Shown here: positions 28,301 to 30,842 of the stretch, one piece after another
Position numbering within the stretch: position 1 is the stretch's first letter
Layout of the letters: each line of letters starts with the position of its first letter
Source: Candidatus Omnitrophota bacterium
GTDB taxonomy: Bacteria > Omnitrophota > Gorgyraeia > JABMRG01
Assembly: GCA_030593065.1 (NCBI GenBank)
Contig: JAUVHV010000001.1
Location: 209,965-242,868 of the forward strand
DNA length: 32,904 nt
Direction of reading: 5' to 3'
Position numbers and translations under genes: made by a program
Notes under the pieces: generated by a model
Told to the model about the DNA's origin: nothing
Database searches by the model: none
Seen by the model: the letters and a program-made list of their open reading frames with translations, nothing else

Positions 28301-30826
28301 TCTAACCAGGGATTTAAAGCGCGTGGCGGAAAGATTATATATCGTGAATATATGCAGGCAGGTAAAGCACGTGAAATGGTTTACATGAAAGCAAAAGATT
28401 TATTTTCAAAGTTTGGGATGGGCGCGGCAGAACAGATTACAAAAAGGCATATGTTTACGTTGAATAGATTTGCTGTATTATTTAATATAGTTTCCAAATA
28501 TGGATTTCTAAGAGCATTTACACATGCTACGTTAGGATTAGGTTTTTATATTAAAGAACATATGACGGTTCCAGCGATAGGCACAATTATTTTTGTAGTT
28601 TTATTCCTTGGCCTTAGTTTCTTTGTAGGTTTTCCAATAGCTACTTTATATGGAATAATAGGCTTTTTTATGAGTCAATCAATAGGTTTTGTAGGTTTGT
28701 ATATGCTTCAGCAGGAACCCGAAAGTGGCATAATATACGGCCTTTTCAATTGGTTGATTCATTTACCGGGGCTTATGGCTCATTATATAGCGCATGTTTT
28801 TAATAATGCTGTAGGATTTCTGTTAGGAATATTGGGTAAGGCTGTATATTTAGCTACTGGCAGAGGCCCCGTACTTGGGCATTTATTCTTATTTAGGCCA
28901 TCTAAGCCAACAAAATTTATAGCAGAAGACGAGAAGGGGATGGCTAAAGATCTTAAGAAGTATAAGCCGATTATGGCTGGAGAAATATACGATAATTTCA
29001 GAAAACGGCAAATCCGAACTTTTTTAATATTGAGCCCGTTTATTATAGGGGGCATGTATTTATGGTTTAGCCTATCATTGTCATGGATGATATTTTTTAT
29101 ATTAATGCCTTTTATGATTATTATTACTCCTACTGTGCTTACGAATAGAGGGTCTACCGCTTTTGACGTAGGGATTAAAACTTGGGCAAGGTTATTGATT
29201 AATGATACAATTGCGTGGGCTTTAAAATTATGGGAAATTGCAGCAGGAGAGCCAGAATACCAAGAAGAGCTAGAATCGGGAATTCGCAAAAAAATTCTCA
29301 AAAAATTTAGATTAGAAAAAATAAGCAAGCTCCCGCTGCTTAGATTAGTTACTGCTCCGCGTTATACAGCTCACTTTTTGGCGGTATTTATCGTTGGAAT
29401 AATTGTATTTGGCCTAACTTTTGTAGTTGGTACTATTTCATGCGTATTAAGGGGAGTGTTTTATGACTTACCTTCTAATATTCTGATTAATAAATTGAAT
29501 ACCGTCAATGAAAAATACCATAAGCGACTTTTAGCGGTAAGAAGGGGAGAGGTGTCTAAAGATACCTTAATTGATATATTATGGAAAAAAGTAGGCTTGA
29601 CTCATAGGCGTATATTGTTAGCTTTATCTAATGGAAATATGGATGAGGCTAAGGATAGGCTTTATAAAACCATGAGTGCGATCTCAACTACAAAATTTAT
29701 AAAGCAACTTGAAGAAAACTTAAGAAATATATTAGAATCTGCTAATATTTTAGGAGCAGAAAACTCAGAAATAGACGCGTTTATTAACACGTTTTGGAAT
29801 AATGAAGAGCTGTTGAATGAAGAATTTAGATTAACCTTGTTGGCTATGAATAACAATGAAGAAGCTATTGCAAAAAAACAATTATTCAATAAGATAAGCG
29901 AGATAAGCAAAACCAAAGATGAAAAAATCACGCTTGACCAGGAAATATTAACAGGGCAGAAACTCAAACCAGCTACAAAGACGTCATTATCAGGTAATGT
30001 AGATATAGAAAAAGAGCTGTTAAAATTAAGCGTAAATAAATATAGCTTTATAGGTGTTGATAATATAGCAGCTATTATGAATAACTTTACAGAGTTTACT
30101 GAAGATGAGTTTGAGAGAACCAGAGATGCTTTTATGGATATAATACGCAAAGAGAGTGACGCTAATCAATCTGTTCAGAAAATGGCAGCATATGCGTTAC
30201 GGCTCTTTGCGGATAGAAGAGTAATAGAGGCGCTTATGTTAGTCGCGCAGATGCCCGCTGAACCGGCTGATACAGCGAAAGTGCCGGATACTTTACCAGA
30301 GCCTATATGCAATATGAACCTTATACAGGTTGCGGACTATTCATTGCAGTATATCCTGGCAACAGACTTGTTAAAGGTAGCTCCGAATGTAGTTGCAGAG
30401 GAGAGCCAGGCAATAATAGTATATTCAGACGCGTTGATGGAGAGTAAGGCATTGCAGGAGGTATTAAGCTCTGTTGATAAGGCAAGCAGGAAATATTATC
30501 TTGTCAATAAGTCTGATATGAGTGATAAAGAACTGCTACAAAAAGCAGGTATAGCAGAGGGCACATTTGACCATGTATTTAAAGAGACAAATCCTGAGAT
30601 TATAGTAAATAAGATAATGCCTGTTCTCGCTTACGCAGGAATATCACAAGTACGCGTATTTGCTCTTGAAAATGAGGACAGAAAAGCATGGAGCAGGCAG
30701 AATATAGTAGATGTACTATTAGTAATATTAAAGAGCAGGGAGTTTGATATTATGACTCCTGATAAGCGCAATAAAGTTCTTTATGAAGAGAATATGCAGC
30801 ACACAATCATGTTGCAGCAGGTATAA
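7253..30826 (+). CDS. Giant envelope protein: TIKI-like, SecA-like motor, LysM, beta-rich region and GT48 glucan-synthase-like module
   Basis: One unbroken 7,857-residue frame, start supported by AAGGGAG. Parts in order: hydrophobic N-terminus (10-31, ending QDIAWA); TIKI/ChaN-like domain (about 70-500); short hydrophobic stretch (553-568); charged coiled-coil linker (600-850); SecA-like ATPase (850-1415); ten or so helices (1623-2006) plus a weak one (2038-2060); LysM (2117-2166); coiled coils (2190-2290, 3078-3243); barrel-like beta segment (3515-3680); helical region (3820-4130); beta-rich region (4150-5985); TM helix (6000-6018) followed by a basic stretch; GT48-like synthase (6060-7405); helical and alpha/beta tail to 7857. 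It is probably a polysaccharide synthesis and export machine. The likely donor enzyme gene follows 16 bp downstream. The loops between membrane hairpins are basic, placing the motor and synthase in the cytoplasm and LysM plus the beta-rich region outside. The existence of the gene is near certain; the combined function is hypothesis. Confidence 0.95.
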   Translation: MFYTNNRGKIIFKSISIIIVLCFFFQDIAWATNGLPLWSVINGNRVLEARAKDFTSLAKITIPKDYGIIKEVHNTGSDKVIINIQDAHSNLGAQESINKIIGALESDYSLKLISLEGARGYVDTSLFQSHPDDNARKEIARYFLNRGKINAAEYYKISSDSDIKLYGAEDASLYRANVDSYIKSLKNKGQVHKAVITLKKAISDLKAKAYSKRLRELDKKRWAYRVADMSFKEYWKYLGKLAKALRVDISDYTNIKAILTASELEERTDFKQAEKERQALIELLGKTLSKKDMERLLYESVSFRAGRIEASVFHNHLREMALFCGIDISLYPNLSFYTDYINKHSDVIIDELFIELDELIYRIQEKSFRNDDERLLADISKRADIIIDLLDAKIINRDLAYYKTNKKAFLPQNIAHDITRLTNKYNVNANLVPEMRVIAEALPNVERFYDLAFQRDLAMVDNTIAKMEKDGRLLAVLITGGFHTEGIANILKKKNISYMVVLPKFSKESLDRPYEDIILNKRQPFEEVLSKGEYYLQGASIFSGFQPASEQRIAFLTFTLLLSLDAMKAEDSQAVVRLDKDFFKVTKKGQKITVESVLPEADLQVIDHTQQTAQNLVKVLKKWNRIRRKEESSGEAINNIFTPENLESLIRNMLSDTKLGRSEFKKHELEGAIKDYTDILSSESGRIDVLSAAGAVLERQFQRAFEHLQSLKGMPGYDIEKRKLERIYKSRLTVALENEELKKKIETLEKRVLIKDRGKIKEVLKPSGKILAQEEIDMLLKPIPGEEEEPAEKKEPVSEDVSVKASSAGLKTREEEKSEILEAIAVKPDERLDGILKAEIEPLLKMGINPSNIISKLKVQIDAARNMVKGFMYLIPMGFGKSLTFRLAAFTLAKQMGYTLANNKGVLISTVSHDLAKRDAENAGKILSGFGMSVGVLTDGEDGAKIWMVYDKRSGRLIKTEGPSDVTFGTVDAFVHIYENEELVKSLHERVFSLKGRKYFMLFDEADVSLIEQLGTPFIIAGGKAKNAENIKKRYLAARQLTERLLGENTIKQIARNGLIDVSEMTAGKRIYLTKKGRDALKEMLEKEEYENLAKDTGFANDNIVAWADLVNQALSVEGCYTHGIEYTIRDRKIVLIDETSNTEMPGRRMQAGYHAALEAKHQKQGVEVEPEQVTTNTMMLKSFLKSGIIDDFAGASGTMNKEFMKRVHEKVVIEPELADGDVSKRDDIIRMYKAEASKWDGFYNDVLTKINNGVAVLINAKEGMPDKIIDEIHIRYEERYGKDEYDKRFPAGRTNKQLGIRVFNATSLTDIIEIEENAGKPGAITIVTNRGTRGVDIKQDTQSIAIEKGFDEAAARLIKEGVYSYSTYIHESQATDTQFRGRIARLPGTRGVWTAYWSCEDEIFIKYKENNAVGTMLSSLLHEIEVAGEPIDADDKREPANIIELIGALRDAITDSKIEQFKQDEPFENEIEERKSSIKVLREAVLNEDFDNQALNKLIPGIEEFVLRIQDREAMDILRTGMLGMFDEALIMYLDPVLGARNRLSQEMQSAKWKGIITQAKPIINFRTISEIAYDKAIKYIQDTAVSKLSLEISKADKRTPPFGVVRRARDALTDGTLKKATGLLFAGSIIGAGLLFLSKIMAVFNLVGLIMSGNTAILSESLLLKSISGMFSMLPITFWIGLAAFVIIAGITLYQTYIKLFNQVYQEKLMTSLGLVVRGTFTPGELGKAILGIPVTAFSMLASAAPLASIFTLISAAVFPVSAPLLIPIAIAIGLAGIISTAILVNPFTIKRLQSEKLKAPGDIARGMRSALFGLGFTVIGVLSVMLIPSLAGILVPVTILMLSNILSEKALSRFYEKRLESSYAAKRAKAIGAGISPFIFAGLTGLVFLITSSDIAFVVSTAVFSAPLAVMALLYFIALPYMSSRFGRIESETVGSEHKSAAIREGLQAGFTNIRTLWIGFGALAVTLSSIMMVFTALPIWGVVIIGIEVFVLSTIAIMSISNLRVKRAKGEKLKGLQGKIAEYLTDSRKATQALMASTTLAVAGPALGSGAMLSSIAQGTYSSSANQQLIDNLSAIFAPFTPRAPTEVKPQVIYKQITRPAKPAPAKIEPQIYTVKAGDSLSAIARRLLGNLDEWREIYKLNRDLVGDNPNLIHPGMRLILPVLLPAPPPPGEEVAEPSAHMPLFAGFEDMPTQSRSEEVQGAWKRLKQLAIEAAEKNELLSEEAERSLREQLRLIIDNLQSQINAQKYQEQQAINVADETAAGLESFHRAEENYQRYIKQHRFYQRQLFDSMDKRFKLNINVGAPTSLTNTIVSVGDGNFIGIRADGPNSRTLNNLLGLIGIMAEDVSADIYPMIALTLLYELTTAYAVDDVQEQGGALLPGYFTIDVWVNNPENMLTNPDGKSINYTVWPNTRLAGPADLSNIPGNLIRWIRLALGHDLGTYKFAPEQLMSWLLAAADTDANSDTAYWTVERPDIELGAEVDISHFRNMDGYEELKAKYDKSGKITVEDIKKILDENDDTFLFIFGRDSTDIRLSDNGKGYYIIHKDNPEKSAFFNLEDMKIYTIDPNLNQIQRGCRYVYTRDANGDRKVDLVTNKYELQRQVLYEVRMYDESVRDRLETDNPETNAWLKEGHMFVVPTGRDMQNMSRALIYRQQGIGAVVINPRTKQVTTTDKIPALISTRAAMSVDNVFTKSNDGTFLMATAFTSPEGMFVEPSILAMDLRYQHFNHKKILCDVRYNRETKIVDQDGILPSIFTIRRIVTMRSEIERDVNGKIVRDKKGMPKLTEAPTYKYYIETEDHQYLRGLGFDIVADRDFARISFTPNTEMVTLLNNDNQVIEIEVGIDGAISSVKIGGADMDKDKIELTLNPQRPSSVTYRRQINTDIVAIINAPDTTYLLDNQNRLTDLSGNPITDYTDLAGNPLALFPIKNISAIGPLGIETSYPGIGVQILGEDTGVTYDYPNQTRGIEATEEGEIREAIMPAVVSPTKAALDMRMRREELGVGVTIGNRQHLPDENNLGYPFDPYKEIPLKRETREPIAFFDTKDGNVVRDYISANIAGFGGQDGIMHRLVSASASEQALEQELAEQARSLEMTLEEYRQMLAIYLRRNEEHLKARAKLKTETLNTVISMLEQNQSVTAKLQYERFFQMMQMQYNLWQKDKIESINEQITIQSAVRESLIEEAVNVQDQIDSLTPSDPALPAFESSLDNLNLAIDGLEQEIVGMQKDVDYYSKPADFVNNPEAVNAQWTQMQRYALDVSYGLTIGGVETPEYLKARDESEDYFEYRAKLIKESGNWYKNLDVSEARLLGAADEVLNKSFQFLLDKRHMRMMGKALNEVSAEISEKRRASFEANAKDIEIKLRAAIDAVAKREGWSTEHKKRVIDQADELILKIALNKDAFVDLIYTSRQLKDIGLPEAAGLGWDSAEKLLSLPIGYVLNSRTAAIEDVYRFAKNAGIDAILINHQVAPGKFVKLIGIAMDVEGENWKLLSGVFGGEYIELLEKYGGEYDKESSVVYGLFANPSVDINDRLMLSGVGLLSVNGAGGGNSMVSGKIDYTATDNLHLFAGAGWMGADAEGAVNIFNKDKSPIPVRTISGTSMIRAELGAGYTDITTGINMRLSYVQLGPDSGAGAAIKTPLYNITSGFSMGIDGGAFLNRDSLYNAGITFAFGKSAQIKDMLTESRKLLRDVEEGKRGRIEPGKEIPMPIPSAKSPSIEPMLLDNLREFKAEPSIPGPMNYAAQQFIRQRADSATGFATRQDLTFTLTRNNLYVALSDPTLAPKIYSTYLEIFERKKMSPMALKKGEAIALFNDRYNARNTGLRVSRQVEDDIASTALIADGMIEYANANPESELSKRIRPYLHSLAEDLLNRQRRDGAIHCLSRDSKDRGRTEIVVSDNLPAKRFLEKYAEYLSIEPFETSDGITIGSKRYETAAIKIKEWFSSKSVISEIWNAETSRFISSMDIERWHRTITKGSLKETLTALIYLDDIQVQVLTGKTKEKILNQIKKNNLLTVNVEVEKGYGRLEEVKSTGMRASERGIPTIDTEATLLLAYAYKTIGHYSDMGAIFKGMDSVSIETAGGSYPRYIASNSRIGRRSADPGITALFRVVYSGDFGKSLNDLIHQKQIRAYQEYGRFLIDAADREKKIEEETESIFAPYETAAKVYDFTGADDSVEVIPLYQGDRIEYMKSIDEYRRMPGMVIGYTDNNILSQKYNIMKKRNPDGSIVYTLDTRTGKIILSAADKLIIDKDKNLLKIAHFPEIVVTLPAQLIKYQGILQEQQGLAANLNNFETEALTRDDTNNTLALGYMTPEQRTLCSIHREDRDGSILHYIEFADEEKYYLEGRVYTPNILAVEGLLNESGIKKEAGIYYIETLMGREKLSGDKPVPMRYAPSDDVRYMRFVYQKGKLPKIVVLMSEERIAAEKRQREENYAIIRMPLEADIEVTSKEALSGYAFRKRLVTDEYTGRTGLVTFAYVKTAGRWQWCPVELTKDSLKEIANQGDTSWADVVRKVISHDPSKNRVVCETYNVITKKSAISTFRNGWLIKKQESVWRADEGIIGITTVFDETKGYPTDTTRDSDGSLLYEHNDVRYVPNTNNTKIESYTRIEKDRKGNTLASTRFTFDDRSRVASEENLINKEFTLITYKPNGEEALRITFSDRRNFDPGKRAEYIKIAENFQKAQTEDNKQRALNAGIVAMPVSLGNFFVGYDYPDQQNKLRYGVFATLDELKKKGFEPFTEARAVRNFRLDEGWQDIEFFDINHDGMLLGKATNDRNGEISFGVFDTAGKKIGENTYGFNYASQGAFDIRELIRYSNNLRPVWLALEYQRDDVFYSYSPRVYGLEKAFLAAQAEAKARGKVLQLFARGTAFDVQELKDGVKREGLQWIHIEYARGNEAIERAKDRSARVEDRRFIADVKHLGLMDNGRLVEQLAFKCRNNTLDNASLSIEPIQFSVSPKIAGKAAKYAVVGFKGNVSDPSKAEIKLFYGQKTLKQAREAFRSDREGFKFLAETSVGEVNYTEDRSSWIGLFEAQRNGRRKVKLVRYEQPVRIETSPSVYELVHGIASIDLRDTNDKPVGEVSFYMHEDGTLYDNPFVYSENLRNIRQPEVKGSGDNISIKLEEIDSEVIDPYLPVAADVYKQGVDGNWKKTGINIDYRGRTLGFHDLEKNTFSYDVWDDTDNTYLGQYAFAIKPDQNIFEIELGAAQLETWSTTPKTGHYANQPYVYKVDTNDSVFKISDNRLKALGIGRGVYILTEADLTVLGILKYDPNMKIVRIAKIHTPGGQKPRLALFDATMPGTDKEYANIWDNNIAARVNYSQALENGEVITHIYARSDAKDANGNVIYGLGRTEQLGIRIDPLQVQGPIGRSFANAVLPHGECFIGIYDVPENHEIKSRYADPILSGLIFAEPQKEIKAPQIVILDSLGRIWLEKTKEGVVQGYKYRAAMKRYENNSRNDDVQAERLLVVHENDDYHILWDVFFDEAKPIREIESISGLFAKFLRITDGFRNPEYDITSDTLLRRAEKFIYHQTEAYSPNEKAVSFIPPVDRTDLPEDAIIATAISSDYYIPGDVFGRSIITEVGHSVIFTDRWMLYEAVDTKRPVHSFKMDTVENILFEYTTVGLAGKPVWYPTAVKKSLFGPISDACLKEYNLRYHEKIAPILKRIETELNIGKDTSIDIVKEIPWIAATGADGVNHYSRPTLQQENPTLMIMMPNDPLGRDIMRILPPGQKDSTWNSVLINKWWLEGKHINKEGKIASKEEVRKEKAVKVPFGVLPGRLLVHREYRDFRIEDRVYIGSVDVKREIDSVTEGLYFKSLTRINEDGKEEVLDRLYIEGPIEKAYVYDIYGDDFLVREILSKEGPLAMSTHKYQIVRLANGVFANLRYIPGFKKFPAGIITRGFETTYFDLNTAYQRPLFSRLSDTNVENRRWLNIKYDVSSNGKQIETHKVYEQVPLSPDKYFEQIYEYENGNFIDKSGADILKDWLSERTFGLSTVSIGLMLSVSFLILIPFASRTLARTLRKVVRKFKYQGLIGGSGSPPSESESLRFTSEQDVNSAIDSYPDYGFSPEYVAISKSQVRIPFTRKIAGKENEQDLIDELLMYYRNWYAYVLNPRDDYNLSLDDIMEEVFTPEDFYLFHLIMNSAGLLSHGGASNFIAYLFHNARIKRDKGENDIYLYIHKEVDIWMRLLDVQFGHTVGPFSIRSFITQEYLIGPEDINDLFRSQKFLREYDDPSGELRTKLYNHVGQLEAVIPVRPNPKDKKIYMKLLSNKDHMMWKTYRERTGGFMGIKGNLTLIRVFYWTLFTPFVIGFNFILMPYISLPLIATLPITIAGLIIGKTLLELYYHFPVVYKSAAMDTGFARYKGSYKENLFLAVFWTLVLIPKIAWDYLVFYKWITVPTKLLLSSTPIFSASPLLITAVAWLPFVLFSILSLWVFAFVGEAIIAHFYGSWLGVDKIQMWPGVGKYFEKSKQEYINKLLPEEIEGGWGDEKEKKEKQEVAWAKTWNVIIEKLYEERKLKERARYSYTYIDSSGKTIIGINGEDKTDHLAGNMRNTNSPDLTLRPLNKEARERLEHFVTTLFMEMRKAPKNWNKVKTLTTLIPIGDEIIWDSFNEYNRKEETTGKSKLGQKMSLFKDEWSNLVDALERGESSFKNHPIYSKKPNFTLQEIDILRNLKPHETLDLSGCPNAEWLKQEVRAWCGYLGQEFFRTARGIMYKREAFKNLAKICFPKRENEFIEQKVDQKYRCIVGYSFYGAKGKEDNTRSCNIMMAMYRGMEMAYFVGERFDKATKATLHKEHIIVTSKRDAAGIPIINSIDKTGWEVSPVIPERYKIDLAERGVTDQLVLEMHGGVFDGHPKASALNACLRFIDTEIQQSMDINQDGYFEEWLKAPNMLEEFNDPDVDIAGFPERIFTSSWGWQAWINAFSDRSFVRPVQRFLALGGIRKHYGHPDYHRVTTAKRKGGVASIAAVNEDIFTGYDSNIQGALAREKRFLRMLKNVFLRFLSRPLLSNQGFKARGGKIIYREYMQAGKAREMVYMKAKDLFSKFGMGAAEQITKRHMFTLNRFAVLFNIVSKYGFLRAFTHATLGLGFYIKEHMTVPAIGTIIFVVLFLGLSFFVGFPIATLYGIIGFFMSQSIGFVGLYMLQQEPESGIIYGLFNWLIHLPGLMAHYIAHVFNNAVGFLLGILGKAVYLATGRGPVLGHLFLFRPSKPTKFIAEDEKGMAKDLKKYKPIMAGEIYDNFRKRQIRTFLILSPFIIGGMYLWFSLSLSWMIFFILMPFMIIITPTVLTNRGSTAFDVGIKTWARLLINDTIAWALKLWEIAAGEPEYQEELESGIRKKILKKFRLEKISKLPLLRLVTAPRYTAHFLAVFIVGIIVFGLTFVVGTISCVLRGVFYDLPSNILINKLNTVNEKYHKRLLAVRRGEVSKDTLIDILWKKVGLTHRRILLALSNGNMDEAKDRLYKTMSAISTTKFIKQLEENLRNILESANILGAENSEIDAFINTFWNNEELLNEEFRLTLLAMNNNEEAIAKKQLFNKISEISKTKDEKITLDQEILTGQKLKPATKTSLSGNVDIEKELLKLSVNKYSFIGVDNIAAIMNNFTEFTEDEFERTRDAFMDIIRKESDANQSVQKMAAYALRLFADRRVIEALMLVAQMPAEPADTAKVPDTLPEPICNMNLIQVADYSLQYILATDLLKVAPNVVAEESQAIIVYSDALMESKALQEVLSSVDKASRKYYLVNKSDMSDKELLQKAGIAEGTFDHVFKETNPEIIVNKIMPVLAYAGISQVRVFALENEDRKAWSRQNIVDVLLVILKSREFDIMTPDKRNKVLYEENMQHTIMLQQV
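7460..8760 (+). other. TIKI/ChaN-like domain of the giant protein
   Basis: Residues about 70-500. Spaced conserved-looking residues fit the TIKI/TraB/ChaN/EreA superfamily plan: INIQDAHSNLGAQESI (His88), SLEGARG (Glu116, Gly117), YGAED (Glu169, Asp170), and a closing TGGFHTEGI (His483) on a predicted strand. Helical inserts of about 300 residues lie between the third and fourth motifs. Members of this superfamily are membrane-associated metal-dependent proteases, haem-binding proteins or esterases; which activity applies here cannot be said. It follows the export segment directly, so an extracytoplasmic location is likely. Confidence 0.55.
9800..11497 (+). other. SecA-like DEAD motor domain of the giant protein
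   Basis: Residues about 850-1415 follow the SecA order of motifs. Walker A-like PMGFGKSLT (876-884) stands for the SecA GEGKT loop, and LFDEAD (Asp1004-Asp1007) is Walker B. GRRMQAGYHAALEAKH (around 1147-1158) matches the SecA segment GRRWSDGLHQAIEAKE, and FAGASGTMNKE (around 1199) the GMTGTA loop. TNRGTRGVDIK (1329-1339) matches SecA TNMAGRGTDI, and HESQATDTQFRGRIAR (1371-1386) the HESRRIDNQLRGRSGR arginine-finger motif. ATP-binding and arginine-finger residues are all present, so the motor looks active. SecA drives polypeptide export through SecYEG; here it precedes a polytopic bundle in the same chain. The C-terminal zinc tail of SecA is not seen. Confidence 0.85.
12116..13282 (+). other. 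Polytopic membrane bundle of the giant protein (about ten helices)
   Basis: Residues 1622-2010 hold about ten hydrophobic segments arranged as hairpins, for example ITFWIGLAAFVIIAGITLY and PLLIPIAIAIGLAGIISTAI. The stretch before the first helix (RRARDALTDGTLKKA) and the loops after each pair (IKRLQSEKLK, RFYEKRLESSYAAKRAK, RVKRAKGEKLKGLQGK) are basic, so by the positive-inside rule both ends face the cytoplasm. A weaker hydrophobic stretch at 2038-2060 could then cross outward to the LysM. I recognise no known transporter family. Confidence 0.8.
13601..13750 (+). other. LysM domain of the giant protein
   Basis: Residues 2117-2166 run YTVKAGDSLSAIARRLLGN, then the central WREIYKLNRDLV, then NPNLIHPGMRLILP. 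This is a textbook single LysM, which binds N-acetylglucosamine polymers, normally peptidoglycan. Proline-rich linkers flank it (ITRPAKPAPAK before, PAPPPPGEE after), as expected for an extracytoplasmic tether. Confidence 0.95.
16484..16981 (+). other. Central coiled-coil region of the giant protein
   Basis: Residues 3078-3243 are rich in Glu, Gln, Leu and Lys with heptad spacing (EQALEQELAEQARSLEMTLE; LDNLNLAIDGLEQEIVGMQK) and almost no Gly or Pro apart from a short break at SLTPSDPALP. It is likely a long helical spacer or oligomerisation segment between the domain after LysM and the barrel-like segment. A shorter similar stretch lies at residues 2190-2290. Confidence 0.6.
17795..18292 (+). 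other. Outer-membrane-barrel-like beta segment of the giant protein
   Basis: Residues about 3515-3680 are rich in Gly, Ala, Ser and Asn with alternating short strands: LMLSGVGLLSVNGAGGGN, KIDYTATDNLHLFAGAGWMG, IRAELGAGYTDITTGINMRL, and a closing YNAGITFAFG, the pattern expected at the last strand of bacterial outer-membrane barrels. At about 165 residues it would fit roughly eight strands. It lies in the middle of a polypeptide, which is unusual for a barrel. It could instead be a soluble beta domain. Confidence 0.4.
18710..19642 (+). other. Helical, possibly alpha/alpha-toroid region of the giant protein
   Basis: Residues about 3820-4130 are mainly amphipathic helices with two segments that recall carbohydrate-active alpha/alpha barrels: DDIASTALIADGMIEYA with LNRQRRDGAIHC, and DTEATLLLAYAYKTIG followed by a Gly/Arg-rich loop ending GITALFRVVYSGDF. 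Such toroids occur in many glycoside hydrolases and lyases and next to glycosyltransferases in cyclic glucan synthases. I see no definite catalytic pair, so this is a fold-level guess. Confidence 0.35.
19700..25207 (+). other. Long beta-rich extracytoplasmic region of unknown family
   Basis: Residues about 4150-5985 are strand-rich with many short turns of the form D-x-x-G-x (DRDGSILHYIEF, DSDGSLLYEH, DRKGNTLASTRFTF, NEDGKEEVLDRLY) and one calcium-loop-like DINHDGML at 4766-4773. No catalytic signature or clean repeat unit is recognisable. Its position between LysM and the next membrane helix places it outside the inner membrane; with about 1,830 residues it could span the periplasm. Confidence 0.5.
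25229..29482 (+). other. GT48-type 1,3-beta-glucan (callose/FKS1) synthase-like module
   Basis: Residues 5993-7410. A TM helix (6000-6018) is followed by RTLARTLRKVVRKFK, so what follows should be cytoplasmic. Then come motifs in the order of fungal FKS1 and plant callose synthase. LLSHGGASNFIAYLFHNA resembles the N-domain LLIWGEASN...YIFHNM. KTYRERTGGFMG begins at 6283, before a TM cluster (6296-6463). The catalytic part has AWCGYLGQEFFRTARGIMYK (from 6704; family W-x-x-x-x-G-Q-T-L-x-R-T-x-R-G-M-M-Y), DINQDGYFEEWLK (6884; family DMNQDNYLEEALK), HYGHPD (6953-6958), NEDIFTGY (6978-6985; family NEDIFAG) and YMQAGKARE (7033-7041; family YIQVGKGRD). C-terminal helices follow (7104-7405). The enzymes polymerise UDP-glucose. 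Activity and the exact glucan are unproven. Confidence 0.85.
30150..30823 (+). other. C-terminal tail of the giant protein: HEAT-like helices and an alpha/beta domain
   Basis: Near residues 7633-7660 a helical pair (QKMAAYALRLFADRRVIEALML) looks like one HEAT-type repeat. Residues about 7717-7857 alternate strands and helices (AIIVYSDALMES, KYYLVNKSDMSDKELLQKAG, VRVFALENEDRKAWS). The family is unknown to me. The tail follows the last membrane helices of the synthase, so it is probably cytoplasmic. Confidence 0.4.
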
Positions 30827-30830
30827 AAAA

Positions 30831-30836
30831 AGGAGG
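30831..30836 (+). promoter_or_regulatory. Consensus Shine-Dalgarno of the downstream gene
   Basis: AGGAGG, six bases before the ATG at 30843 and four bases after the giant gene stop. It ties the two genes into one transcription unit and fixes the start. Confidence 0.85.
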
Positions 30837-30842
30837 AGTAAG

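Noticed and set aside
25229-30826. Eukaryotic contamination explaining the GT48-like part
   Set aside because: It is intron-free and in frame with bacterial-type domains such as LysM and a SecA-like motor, and it is followed by a gene with a perfect Shine-Dalgarno sequence. A chimeric assembly still cannot be excluded without reads.
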